64,000 nt of DNA from Nitrospira sp. CR1.1 (GTDB lineage: Bacteria > Nitrospirota > Nitrospiria > Nitrospirales > Nitrospiraceae): contig WIAF01000008.1 of NCBI GenBank assembly GCA_014055465.1, positions 62,001 through 126,000 on the forward strand, written 5' to 3'. A model generated the notes under the pieces. That model did no database searches. It saw only the letters and a program-made list of their open reading frames with translations, and was not told where the DNA came from. Numbering within the stretch: position 1 is the stretch's first letter; the number at the start of each line of letters is the position of its first letter. Positions 1 through 9,000 of this stretch are shown here, piece after piece. The position numbers and the translations under genes were made by a program.

Positions 1-2178
1 ATCCGGTTCGAAGACAAGCCGGCGATCCAGGTCATCCTCACTGACGTCCGCGCCCGCAAGGAGCTCGAACGGGCTTTGCTCGCGATCAATCTGCAACTGG
101 AGGCGATTCTCTCCAGCGCGACCAAAGTGTCGATCATTGCGACGAATATCAACGGGACAATTACCACGTTCAACTCCGGCGCGGAAGAAATGCTGGGGTA
201 CACCGCCGAGGAGATGATCGGGCAACAGCTCCTCACCGTGCTGCACGTGCCGGAAGCAATCGACAGCAATGCCAGGGACCTACGCGATGGCGATGCCGCG
301 CTCCTCCGTGGATTGGAGGTGTTGACCCGGCAGGCTCGGCTGGGCGGATTTGACGAGCGTGAATGGATCTATACGCGAAAAGATGCCCGCCGCCTGACCA
401 TTCTGGTGACCATTACGGCCCTCAAAAACAACGAGGGCGTCCTGACCGGATTCCTGGCCATCGGAAAAGACATCACCGAACGAAAAGAGGCGGAGGCGGC
501 GCTCACCCAGGCCGCCCAGGAATTGGAGCGAAAAAACGCCGAGCTCGCCCAGGCGAGAGATGCCGCGCTGGAAGCCGTCAAGATCAAAGCCGATTTTCTC
601 GCGACCATGAGCCATGAAATCAGGACACCGATGAATGCGATCATCGGCATGTCCGGGCTCTTGCTGGATACCGCGCTCACGGAGGAACAGCATGACCTTG
701 CCGATACCGTCCGCCGCTCCAGCGACGCGCTGTTGACGATCGTCAACGATATTCTCGACTTCTCCAAGATCGAGGCCGGCAAACTCCACTTTGAAGAGGT
801 GGCCTTTGATCTTCGAATGGCCGTCGAAGATGCGATCGAGCTCATGGCTGAACAAACGCAGAGCAAAGGCCTCGAATTAATTGCCCTGGTCGATGCCGCC
901 GTTCCCGCCGGCGTGCTGGGCGATCCGGGCCGACTGCGCCAAATTCTGGTCAACCTCGTCGGCAATGCCGTCAAATTCACGTCGACGGGCGAGATCGTTA
1001 TCCACGTCAGTCGTGAGCCGGGGGAAGGCCCCGACCACCTGCGATTTGCCGTGACCGATACAGGCATCGGCATCTCGGATGAGGCGCAGAAAAAATTGTT
1101 CCAGGCGTTCGTCCAAGCCGACAGTTCAACCACCCGCCGCTTCGGAGGAACCGGTCTCGGCCTCGCCATCTGCCAGCGTCTCGTCCAGCAAATGCAGGGT
1201 CGGATCGGCATCAAGAGCCGGCCCGGGGAAGGGAGCACCTTCTGGTTTACCGCCAAACTTCCGGAAGCGGCGCTCAGTCCTTCGCCTTCCGTCCTCTCAT
1301 GGAATCGCATCAGTGGACGGCGCATTCTGCTCGTGAATCCGAACACCCGGATCCGGCAAATCCTGCAGCAAGACCTGGCAGCCAAAGGCCTGCCGTGCAG
1401 TAGCGCCGGGACCGCCGGGGAAGCGGTGAATCTGGCGGAGGCGGCCGCAGCCATGCAGAAGCCCTTCGACCTCGCCTTGATCGAGTGGCACCTGCCTGAC
1501 AAGGACGGGTTCGAAACGGCCGCGTTGCTGAAACAAAACCCCCTCACCAGCGCCATGCGTGTCGTGATTCTGACCACCATGGGCCGGCGAGGAGACGGAA
1601 GCGCTGCGCGCACACTCGGTATCGACGCCTATCTCACAAAACCGCTCCGGCACACACAGTTGCTCGAATGTCTCTGCCAATTGTTGGAGACGATTCAGAC
1701 AGACGCCGATTCCGGCGCAGCCTCCGCCGGTGCACCGCCGTTGATGGCCCGCCATCCCCTCAACCAAGCCCCGGTGGCTGCCACGACCCACCTGCTCCTG
1801 GCGGAGGACAATCCGGTGAACCAGAAAGTAGCCTGCAAGATGCTGGAGAAGCTCGGCTATCGCGTCGATGTCGCCAGTAACGGCCAGGAGGCCGTGGCTG
1901 CCCACGAACGCATGCGCTACCCGCTGATTTTTATGGATTGCCAAATGCCCGAAGTCGATGGATTCGAAGCGACCGCGCTGATCCGCAAAATGGATGGCCC
2001 ATCCGCTCATACACCCATCGTGGCCATGACTGCCAATGCCATGCAGGGAGACCGCGAACGCTGTCTTGAAGCGGGAATGGACGACTATGTCTCCAAACCG
2101 GTCCGGCCGAAAGACCTCCAGACCGTGCTGGATACGTGGCTCGGGAATCAGGCAAAGAAGACCGGCACCACCGGGTAA
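1..2178 (+). CDS. Hybrid sensor histidine kinase, 5'-truncated by window edge
   Basis: The reading frame is open from base 1, so the true start lies upstream. The first visible residues are the end of a PAS/PAC domain. The order after that is one full PAS domain (about residues 30-160), a coiled linker, HisKA with the phosphorylatable His in SHEIRTPMNA, an HATPase_c domain with DTGIGIS and GTGLGL boxes, and two receiver domains. The first receiver is degenerate: the acidic pocket reads VNPN and the phosphoacceptor position reads IEWHLP, with Glu for Asp. The second is intact (AEDNPVN, MDCQMP, K in VSKPV). It is likely a cytoplasmic sensor that relays phosphate to its C-terminal receiver. The next gene starts 13 bp downstream and encodes a similar kinase, so the two are probably co-transcribed. 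The signal and output are unknown. Confidence 0.93.
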   Translation: MRFEDKPAIQVILTDVRARKELERALLAINLQLEAILSSATKVSIIATNINGTITTFNSGAEEMLGYTAEEMIGQQLLTVLHVPEAIDSNARDLRDGDAALLRGLEVLTRQARLGGFDEREWIYTRKDARRLTILVTITALKNNEGVLTGFLAIGKDITERKEAEAALTQAAQELERKNAELAQARDAALEAVKIKADFLATMSHEIRTPMNAIIGMSGLLLDTALTEEQHDLADTVRRSSDALLTIVNDILDFSKIEAGKLHFEEVAFDLRMAVEDAIELMAEQTQSKGLELIALVDAAVPAGVLGDPGRLRQILVNLVGNAVKFTSTGEIVIHVSREPGEGPDHLRFAVTDTGIGISDEAQKKLFQAFVQADSSTTRRFGGTGLGLAICQRLVQQMQGRIGIKSRPGEGSTFWFTAKLPEAALSPSPSVLSWNRISGRRILLVNPNTRIRQILQQDLAAKGLPCSSAGTAGEAVNLAEAAAAMQKPFDLALIEWHLPDKDGFETAALLKQNPLTSAMRVVILTTMGRRGDGSAARTLGIDAYLTKPLRHTQLLECLCQLLETIQTDADSGAASAGAPPLMARHPLNQAPVAATTHLLLAEDNPVNQKVACKMLEKLGYRVDVASNGQEAVAAHERMRYPLIFMDCQMPEVDGFEATALIRKMDGPSAHTPIVAMTANAMQGDRERCLEAGMDDYVSKPVRPKDLQTVLDTWLGNQAKKTGTTG

Positions 2179-2191
2179 AAGGACGTGCATC

Positions 2192-5047
2192 ATGTCCGTC
2201 CATCCTCTTCGTCTCAAACATCGGCAAGAACCGGCGCTGGACCCCCGCATCCTGCACGTCCTGCCGGCTAATATCGCCGTGTTGGGGGCCGACGGGACAA
2301 TTCTCGCCGTGAATGAAGCCTGGGAGCGGTTCGGGGCCGCCAACGGGCTCGCCGCAGACGCATGCGGGGTCGGTTTAAATTACCTTCATGTGTGCGACAG
2401 CGCCGGAACCCATCCCGATGCGATGCACGTCGCGGAAGGGATCCGGCATATTCTGGACGGCACCATTCGCGCATTCTCCTATGAATACGAAAGCTCCAGC
2501 CCCTTCCTCCGGCGCTGGTTCCGCGTCATCGTCACCCCCATGCAAGGGCACGGGCGTTACGGCGCGGTCGTCATGCATATCAATGTGTCCGACCTCAAGC
2601 AGGCGGAGGCCGCCATGCATCGCAGCGAAGTCCGGCTGCGGGCGATCGTGGACACGGCGGTGGACGGAATCGTCGTCATCAATGAGCGGGGGATCATCGA
2701 GTCCGTCAATCCCGCCGTCACCAAAATATTCGGCTACGCCCCGGAGCAGTTGATCGGCCACAATGTCAACCTGCTCATGCCCGACCCCTACCATTCGGAG
2801 CATGACCAATACCTGCGCAACTATCTGGCGTCCGGCCTGAAGAAAGTCATCGGCATCGGACGGGAGGTGCTGGGACGACGAAGCGATGGCACCTCGTTCC
2901 CGCTCGAACTGGCCGTCAGTGAAATGCTGGTCGATGGGTCGAAAAAATTCACCGGCATCGTCCGCGACATCTCCTCCCGCGTGCAGGCCGAAATGCAGTT
3001 CCGGCAGGTGGTCGAATCCGCGCCGAACGGCATGCTGATGATTGATCCGCAGGGCACCATCACGATGGTCAATAAGCAGGTCGAAGCCATGTTCGGGTAC
3101 AGCCGGGAGGAATTGCTCGGCCAACCGGTCGAACTCTTGATACCGCAACGGTTTCGCCTCAACCACCCCCGGCATCGCACGGGCTATTTTTCGGCCCCCG
3201 CGTCACGTGCCATGGGGGTGGGACGGGAGCTCTTCGGGTTACATAAAGACGGGACCGAGTTCCCGGTCGAACTCGGCCTCAATCCGATCGACACGCCCAA
3301 GGGGCAACTCGCCCTTGCCTCCATCGTCGACATTTCGCCTCGAAAAAAGACGGAACGTGACTTGGCCAAGGCGGCGCAGGATCTCGAATGGAAAAACTGG
3401 GAGTTATCCGAGGCGCGCGACCAGGCGGTCCGGGCAGGCCAGGCCAAGACGGATTTCCTGGCGACCATGAGTCATGAAATCCGGACTCCGATGAACGGGG
3501 TCCTGGGCATGACGACCCTGTTGCTCGACACGAGCCTGACGCCGGAGCAGCGGGATTATTTGCAGATGCTCAGGGATTCCGGCGAATCCCTGCTGCGCAT
3601 CATCAATGACATTCTGGACTTTTCGAAAATCGAGGCCGGAAAATTCACCATCGAGCACATTCCGTTCGACCTCCGGCTGACGATCGAGGATACACTGGAC
3701 ATCCTGGCTCCGACCGCCCAAGGACGGCAGCTCGAACTGGTCGGGTTGATTGACGCGCAAACCCCCCGCACGCTCATCGGCGATCCCGGACGCATCCGTC
3801 AAATTCTTACCAACCTGGTCGGCAATGCGATCAAATTTACCGAACACGGGGAAGTCCTGATTCAGGTCTCGCAGACAGACGAGGATCCGGGATCCGTCGC
3901 CCTTCGCTTCGAGGTGATCGATACCGGAATCGGCCTCAGCCCCGAGGCGCAAGCCAAAATGTTCCAATCGTTCACGCAAGCCGACAGCTCAACGGCCAGA
4001 AAGTACGGGGGAACTGGTCTGGGCCTCACGATTTGCAAGCGATTGGTGGAGTTGATGGGAGGGCAGATCGGACTGCAGTCGATCGCCGGACAGGGCACCT
4101 GCATCTGGTTTACCATCCGGTTCGGCACACACACGGACGCCGCCCCGGCGCTTCCGCCGTCCCCGTCGGTCAAGAGTCTCGCCGGCCTGCGGGTCTGTCT
4201 GGTCGATGATAACGCGACCAACCGGAGCCTGCTCCAATACCATGTGTCGGCCTGGAAGATGCGTCATGAAAGCGCGGTTGACGGCCCGTCGGCGCTGGCC
4301 CTCCTCAGGAGAGCGGCGGCGGAGGGAACGCCGTTCGACCTCGCCATTATCGATATGTATCTGCCGGACATGACCGGCCTCGAACTCTGCCGCTTGATCA
4401 AAGAAGATCCCGCGATTCGTAACACGCACCTGATCATGCTCACCGCGTCTGGGCAACGGGGCGATAGCCTGGCCGCCAAAGAGGCCGGGGCCGCGGCCTA
4501 CCTGACGAAACCGATTCGCGAACGCCACCTGGCTGATTGTATTCGCCTGATCTTCGGACGGGATGATGCCGACCAGAAACCCGCCCCGTTGATTACGCGC
4601 CATACCATCGAGGAAACCGTCGCCCGTTCGGCGCCACAGGTACTGGTGGTGGACGATAACCCGGTCAACCAGAAAGTCGCCGCCAAGATGCTGGAAAAGT
4701 TAGGCTGCCGCGTGGATATCGCCGGAAACGGCATGGAAGCGCTCGCCGCCGTCTGCCGGCATCAGTACCCCCTGGTGTTCATGGACTGTCAGATGCCGGA
4801 ACTCGACGGATTCGAGACCACCCGGTTGATTCGATCCCAGGAAAAGCCGGGCGAACATCTCCCCGTCATTGCCATGACGGCGAACGCGATGGAAGGTGAT
4901 CGCGAATCCTGTCTCACGGCCGGGATGGACGACTTTATCAGTAAACCGATTATCACTTCGGAGCTGAAGAAGATCCTCGCACGATGGGTCCCGCGGGTGG
5001 AGTCGGAGGATGACCAGGCGCCAGCGCCTGAATCGCCGGCAGCCTGA
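2192..5047 (+). CDS. Hybrid sensor histidine kinase, PAS3-HisKA-HATPase-REC2
   Basis: I chose the ATG at 2192, just after the stop of the upstream kinase, with AAAGGA about 9 bp before it; the frame stays open further upstream but overlaps that gene. The protein is about 951 residues. It has three PAS domains (roughly 20-140, 150-270 and 275-395; the second and third are of the FixL-like type with a long F-helix region), HisKA with SHEIRTPMNG, an HATPase_c domain (DTGIGLS, GTGLGL) and two complete receivers (VDDNATN with IDMYLP; VDDNPVN with MDCQMP). No membrane segment is evident, so it should act in the cytoplasm. Its architecture resembles the preceding kinase closely enough to suggest duplication, but its first receiver is intact while the neighbour's is not. 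Confidence 0.95.
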   Translation: MSVHPLRLKHRQEPALDPRILHVLPANIAVLGADGTILAVNEAWERFGAANGLAADACGVGLNYLHVCDSAGTHPDAMHVAEGIRHILDGTIRAFSYEYESSSPFLRRWFRVIVTPMQGHGRYGAVVMHINVSDLKQAEAAMHRSEVRLRAIVDTAVDGIVVINERGIIESVNPAVTKIFGYAPEQLIGHNVNLLMPDPYHSEHDQYLRNYLASGLKKVIGIGREVLGRRSDGTSFPLELAVSEMLVDGSKKFTGIVRDISSRVQAEMQFRQVVESAPNGMLMIDPQGTITMVNKQVEAMFGYSREELLGQPVELLIPQRFRLNHPRHRTGYFSAPASRAMGVGRELFGLHKDGTEFPVELGLNPIDTPKGQLALASIVDISPRKKTERDLAKAAQDLEWKNWELSEARDQAVRAGQAKTDFLATMSHEIRTPMNGVLGMTTLLLDTSLTPEQRDYLQMLRDSGESLLRIINDILDFSKIEAGKFTIEHIPFDLRLTIEDTLDILAPTAQGRQLELVGLIDAQTPRTLIGDPGRIRQILTNLVGNAIKFTEHGEVLIQVSQTDEDPGSVALRFEVIDTGIGLSPEAQAKMFQSFTQADSSTARKYGGTGLGLTICKRLVELMGGQIGLQSIAGQGTCIWFTIRFGTHTDAAPALPPSPSVKSLAGLRVCLVDDNATNRSLLQYHVSAWKMRHESAVDGPSALALLRRAAAEGTPFDLAIIDMYLPDMTGLELCRLIKEDPAIRNTHLIMLTASGQRGDSLAAKEAGAAAYLTKPIRERHLADCIRLIFGRDDADQKPAPLITRHTIEETVARSAPQVLVVDDNPVNQKVAAKMLEKLGCRVDIAGNGMEALAAVCRHQYPLVFMDCQMPELDGFETTRLIRSQEKPGEHLPVIAMTANAMEGDRESCLTAGMDDFISKPIITSELKKILARWVPRVESEDDQAPAPESPAA

Positions 5048-5189
5048 TCCGCCTTTTTGCTCTGGACATTGCGCTCCGGCCGCTCACCCGCCGTCACACA
5101 CCCATCGCCTCACCTCTCCCTCTCCCGCGATTGACAGAAGCCGGCGCGCCCACTAGGATACGCCCTCGAACAGGAGGGTACGTACACGC

Positions 5190-5747
5190 GTGAGTCATCC
5201 GTCTCCATCCCATACTTCGCCCCCGCCGCCTACTTCGGTCCATCGCGTCGAGCAGCTTTTCGAAAGCCTGATCTTCGGCAGCCGCTGGATTCAGGCGCCG
5301 CTCTATGGCGGGCTTATCGTCGCCGAACTACTCTATGCCGCCAAGTTTCTGCTTGAACTCTGGCATATGGTCGTCCATTTCCGTGAGGAGACCGAAACGC
5401 TGTTCATGCTGGGTGTCTTGTCTTTGATCGACGTCACCATGGTCGCCAACCTCTTGACCATGGTCATCATCGGCGGCTACGCCACCTTCGTCAGTAAACT
5501 GGATCTCGACACGCATCCGGACCGCCCGGAATGGCTTACCCATGTGGACCCCGGCACCATCAAGATCAAACTCGCCGCCTCACTGGTCGGGATCTCCAGC
5601 ATTCACCTCCTGAAGGCCTTTGTGGACGTCACCAACGAGAATCCTGAACACATCAAGTGGAAAATTTTCATTCACCTCACGTTCCTGGGCTCAGCCATCT
5701 TTCTCGCCTATACGGACAAGCTGATGCAGCGGGACCGGAAACACTGA
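5190..5747 (+). CDS. UPF0114 (YqhA-like) inner-membrane protein
   Basis: A GTG start at 5190 is preceded by AGGAGGG. The 185-residue product has about four hydrophobic segments. It carries hallmarks of the UPF0114/YqhA family: the SRWIQAPLYGGL opening, the SLIDVTMVANL segment, GGYATFVS and the KIKLAASLVGISSIHLL stretch. The molecular function of the family is not established. The gene stands alone between the kinases and the patatin fusion. A regulatory element for the next gene begins 42 bp after its stop. Confidence 0.88.
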   Translation: MSHPSPSHTSPPPPTSVHRVEQLFESLIFGSRWIQAPLYGGLIVAELLYAAKFLLELWHMVVHFREETETLFMLGVLSLIDVTMVANLLTMVIIGGYATFVSKLDLDTHPDRPEWLTHVDPGTIKIKLAASLVGISSIHLLKAFVDVTNENPEHIKWKIFIHLTFLGSAIFLAYTDKLMQRDRKH

Positions 5748-5788
5748 CGGCGCCCCGGAAAAAAGACACGGGTCGATCCCGCGCCGGC

Positions 5789-5825
5789 GTATCGATTGAG
5801 ATACGAGTTGTATCTATTCCGATAA
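5789..5825 (+). promoter_or_regulatory. Tandem palindrome element, copy 1 (upstream of patatin fusion)
   Basis: Two palindromic sites lie 21 bp apart: 5789-5804 reads GTATC-GATTGA-GATAC and 5810-5825 reads GTATC-TATTCC-GATAA. The arms are 5 bp with a 6-bp centre and a 5-bp gap between sites. The same layout recurs at 54429, 55595 and 56320. A sigma-54-like promoter starts 108 bp after the second site. Inference: a binding platform for two dimers of an enhancer-binding activator. Confidence 0.75.
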
Positions 5826-5932
5826 TCGCTCACCCGTTCCGCCAGAGGCCGTCGTTCACCTCCCTCTCCCCGGCCCGACCATTAACGGCGCTACATCGTC
5901 GCCCTCTCATGATCGCCGCACCTTCTCCACCG

Positions 5933-5947
5933 GGGCATGTGCCTTGC
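5933..5947 (+). promoter_or_regulatory. Sigma-54-like -24/-12 promoter for patatin fusion
   Basis: GGGCAT-GTGCC-TTGC matches TGGCAC-N5-TTGC at 8 of 10 fixed bases, and the required GG and GC doublets are 12 bp apart. It lies 83 bp before the start codon at 6030, the same order as the matching promoters near 54586, 55748 and 56471. It would be weak evidence on its own; its position relative to the tandem palindromes is what supports it. Confidence 0.55.
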
Positions 5948-6029
5948 CTTTTCTTCGCCTGAGAGCGCCGGACCCGCCATAGGGCGGCCGATAATCTCTC
6001 ACTGCCATGATCCTCCACAGGGAGTCCTG

Positions 6030-9000
6030 ATGACCAATCCCGCTCCTCAGAAAGATACCTGCCTGACACTCGCCAGAATTCTGGGAGAGGAAACAGAACT
6101 GCTACACGGCCCCTTTGCTGACGATCATCCCCTGAAGGTGCTCGAACGGGCAGCTCCGTCAGAAGCATCGGACAAGCAGTATCTCGACGCACTCACCCGC
6201 CATATTCACGCCTGCCATCCAAAACGCGCAGGCCTCTGTCTGTCCGGGGGAGGCATACGAAGCGCGACCTTCGGACTGGGAGTTCTGCAATCCCTGGCGC
6301 GCCTGCAGCTGTTGGACAAGTTCGACTACCTGTCCACGGTCTCCGGCGGCGGGTATATCGGCAGCTGGCTCACAGCCTGGGTTCATCGCCACCCTCGCGG
6401 CCTGGCAGGCGTCATCGAGGATCTGAACAGGACGCCGAAAGCCGGCGCGGATGAGGCTTCGCTGCCGGTCCGCTGGCTCCGGAACTACAGCAACTACCTC
6501 AGTCCGCACTTGGGATTCTTCTCCGCCGACTCCTGGACGTTACTCGGCATCTATTTGCGCAATCTGCATCTGACGTGGTTGGTCCTGCTCCCGTTGCTCC
6601 TGATGCCGCTACTCGCACCGCGCTGGATCATCACTCTCGCCCAGATCAATCCCAACGGGGCAGCCCCGCCGCTTGTGACCGCCTCCTCGCTCCTGGTCCT
6701 CGGGATCGGCCTCGCGGTCATCGCGTTGATCTACTTGCACCTCTGCCGCCCCACGCTCCGTGAGTACCGTCGCGACACCTGGTGGCACACACTGGAAAGC
6801 CAGCGCTGGTTTCTGATCGCCTGCCTGTGCCCGTTGATTCTCTCGGTCATGTGCCTCACCACCGCATGGGCTTGGTTTCGCAACGGCGGCGGCCGCCCCG
6901 ATCACTTCACCTTGAGTCATGCCGTGCTCGGCGGCGCCTTGATTCATACCGGCAGTTGGCTTTTTTCCGCCGTCGCCCTCAAGCGATTCAAGCCGTTCAC
7001 CCGGTGGCTCTTCTGGGAAACCCTCGCCGTGGCGGCCACCGGCGCGCTGGGCGGATGGCTGCTCCGGGCGGCAATCATCAAAACCGCCGACCAGTTGAGC
7101 GTCGCCGCTCATACGGAATGGTTCGCCACGCTCGCCGTTCCCGGCGTCCTGACGATATTTTTGCTCACCGCGACCATCTTTATCGGCCTCGCCAGCCGCT
7201 TCACCGAAGAACAGGACCGCGAGTGGTGGGGACGCACCGGCTCCTGGGTGCTGATTGTGATGGTCATATGGTCGGGACTCTGCGCGATCGTCATCTTCGG
7301 GCCCGGCCTGATCCACTGGATGACGCCAAAAGTCGCCGCCTCGGTCGGCGGCCTCTCCGGGCTGCTGACGCTAGTGCTCGGCTTCAGCTCCAGAACCACC
7401 GCGCAAGAGCAGGAAGAACGATCGCAGATGAACATCATCTCGGACCTGGCCGTCAAAGCCGCCGCGCCGGTGTTCATGCTCTGCGTCTGCATTGCGCTTT
7501 CTCTGGGCGCCAGTTGGCAATTGGACCTTCTCGCCCACCAGTACGGGTTGCATCTCAGCAATTCCACCGGCGACCCCAAGGCGCTTGAGGGCACAGGCTG
7601 GCCGGACCCGTGGGGCCACGAACAGGTACTCCAACGCACCCCGCTCTGGATCTTGTTCCGGTTCACGGTCACGGTGGCGCTGTTGGGATTACTGATGTCC
7701 GGACTGATCAACATCAACCGGTTTTCTCTGCACGCGATGTACCGCAACCGGCTCATTCGTGCCTATCTCGGAGCGTCCCGCCGGCGGACCGAACGGGAAC
7801 GGAGCTTCAACCCTTTCACGGGATTCGACAATCTGGACAACCCGGCGATGGGCGATGTGCGATTTGACGACGTGCGTCTGGCGCGCTGGATGTTCGATAA
7901 CGCATTCGCCCCCGAAACCCGCGCACTACTCGACGCGTTTCATGCGCGCCCCACGTCCTCACCGGCCGAATTGGATGCGCTCATCGCGCGGCTGTCGCAG
8001 GAATTGTCCGATGCCGTGGCTCGCAACACACTCGATCTGGTTGCCGACGACTTGCGCGTGGGGCCTGCCTGCCGCACGAAGGTGGCTGCGCTGCAGCAGC
8101 CGGATACCGCCGAAGGCCGACAGGCCGCCACCTGGTTCACCATGCTGTTTGTGAACCGGCTGCACCGTCAAGCGCCTCGCCCGTTGCATCTCATCAATAT
8201 CGCGCTGAACCTGGTGAAAGGGGATAACCTGGCCTGGCAACAGCGCAAGGCCCAATCCTTCACCATCAGCGCCCTCCACAGCGGCAGCTGGAATCTAGGC
8301 TACCGCCGCTCCGAGGAATATGGCGCCAATCGTTATCTGGACCAAGGCCTCTCGCTGGGCACGGCCCTGGCCATCTCGGGCGCCGCCGCCAGTCCCAATA
8401 TGGGATACCATTCCTCATCCGCTGTCACGTTCTTATTAGCGCTCTTCAACATTCGTCTGGGCTGGTGGCTGGGCAATCCGGGGCCAGCCGGCGCCGACAC
8501 CTATCGACGAGCGTCGCCCTCCATTTCCATACAACCGCTCCTGGCCGAAACCTTCGGCCTCACCGACGCCTGCCACCCCTATGTCTATCTCTCGGACGGC
8601 GGGCACTTCGAGAATCTGGGCTTGTATGAAATGGTCCTGCGCCGCTGCCATTGCATTCTCGTGGTGGACGCCGGGTGCGATCCCCGTCTGACCTTCGAGG
8701 ATCTCGGCAATGCCATCCGTAAGATCCGGATCGACCTCGGCATTGACATCGAACTGAATCTTGACCAGATCAAGCGGGCGGAGGGCGCCCGCACGAGCAG
8801 TCGCCACCACGCCATCGGCACGATCCGTTACGACAAGGTCGATGACAACGCCACCGCCGGCACACTGCTCTACCTGAAACCGTCGCTGACCGGCAACGAG
8901 CCGTCGGACGTGCAAGACTATGCGGCCCGCCACTCCGCCTTTCCCCACGAACCGACCTCCGATCAATTCTTCGACGAAGCCCAATTCGAATCCTATCGCC

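Noticed and set aside
1297..2343. Long minus-strand frame of 348 codons opposite the first hybrid kinase
   Set aside because: The plus strand encodes complete, recognisable kinase domains in this stretch; the antisense frame has no motif and follows from high-GC codon bias. The same applies to other antisense frames over 200 codons in the window.
5160..5176. GATAC half-site before the UPF0114 gene
   Set aside because: A single GATAC at 5157-5161 has no matching left arm at 6-bp spacing and no -24/-12 promoter follows.
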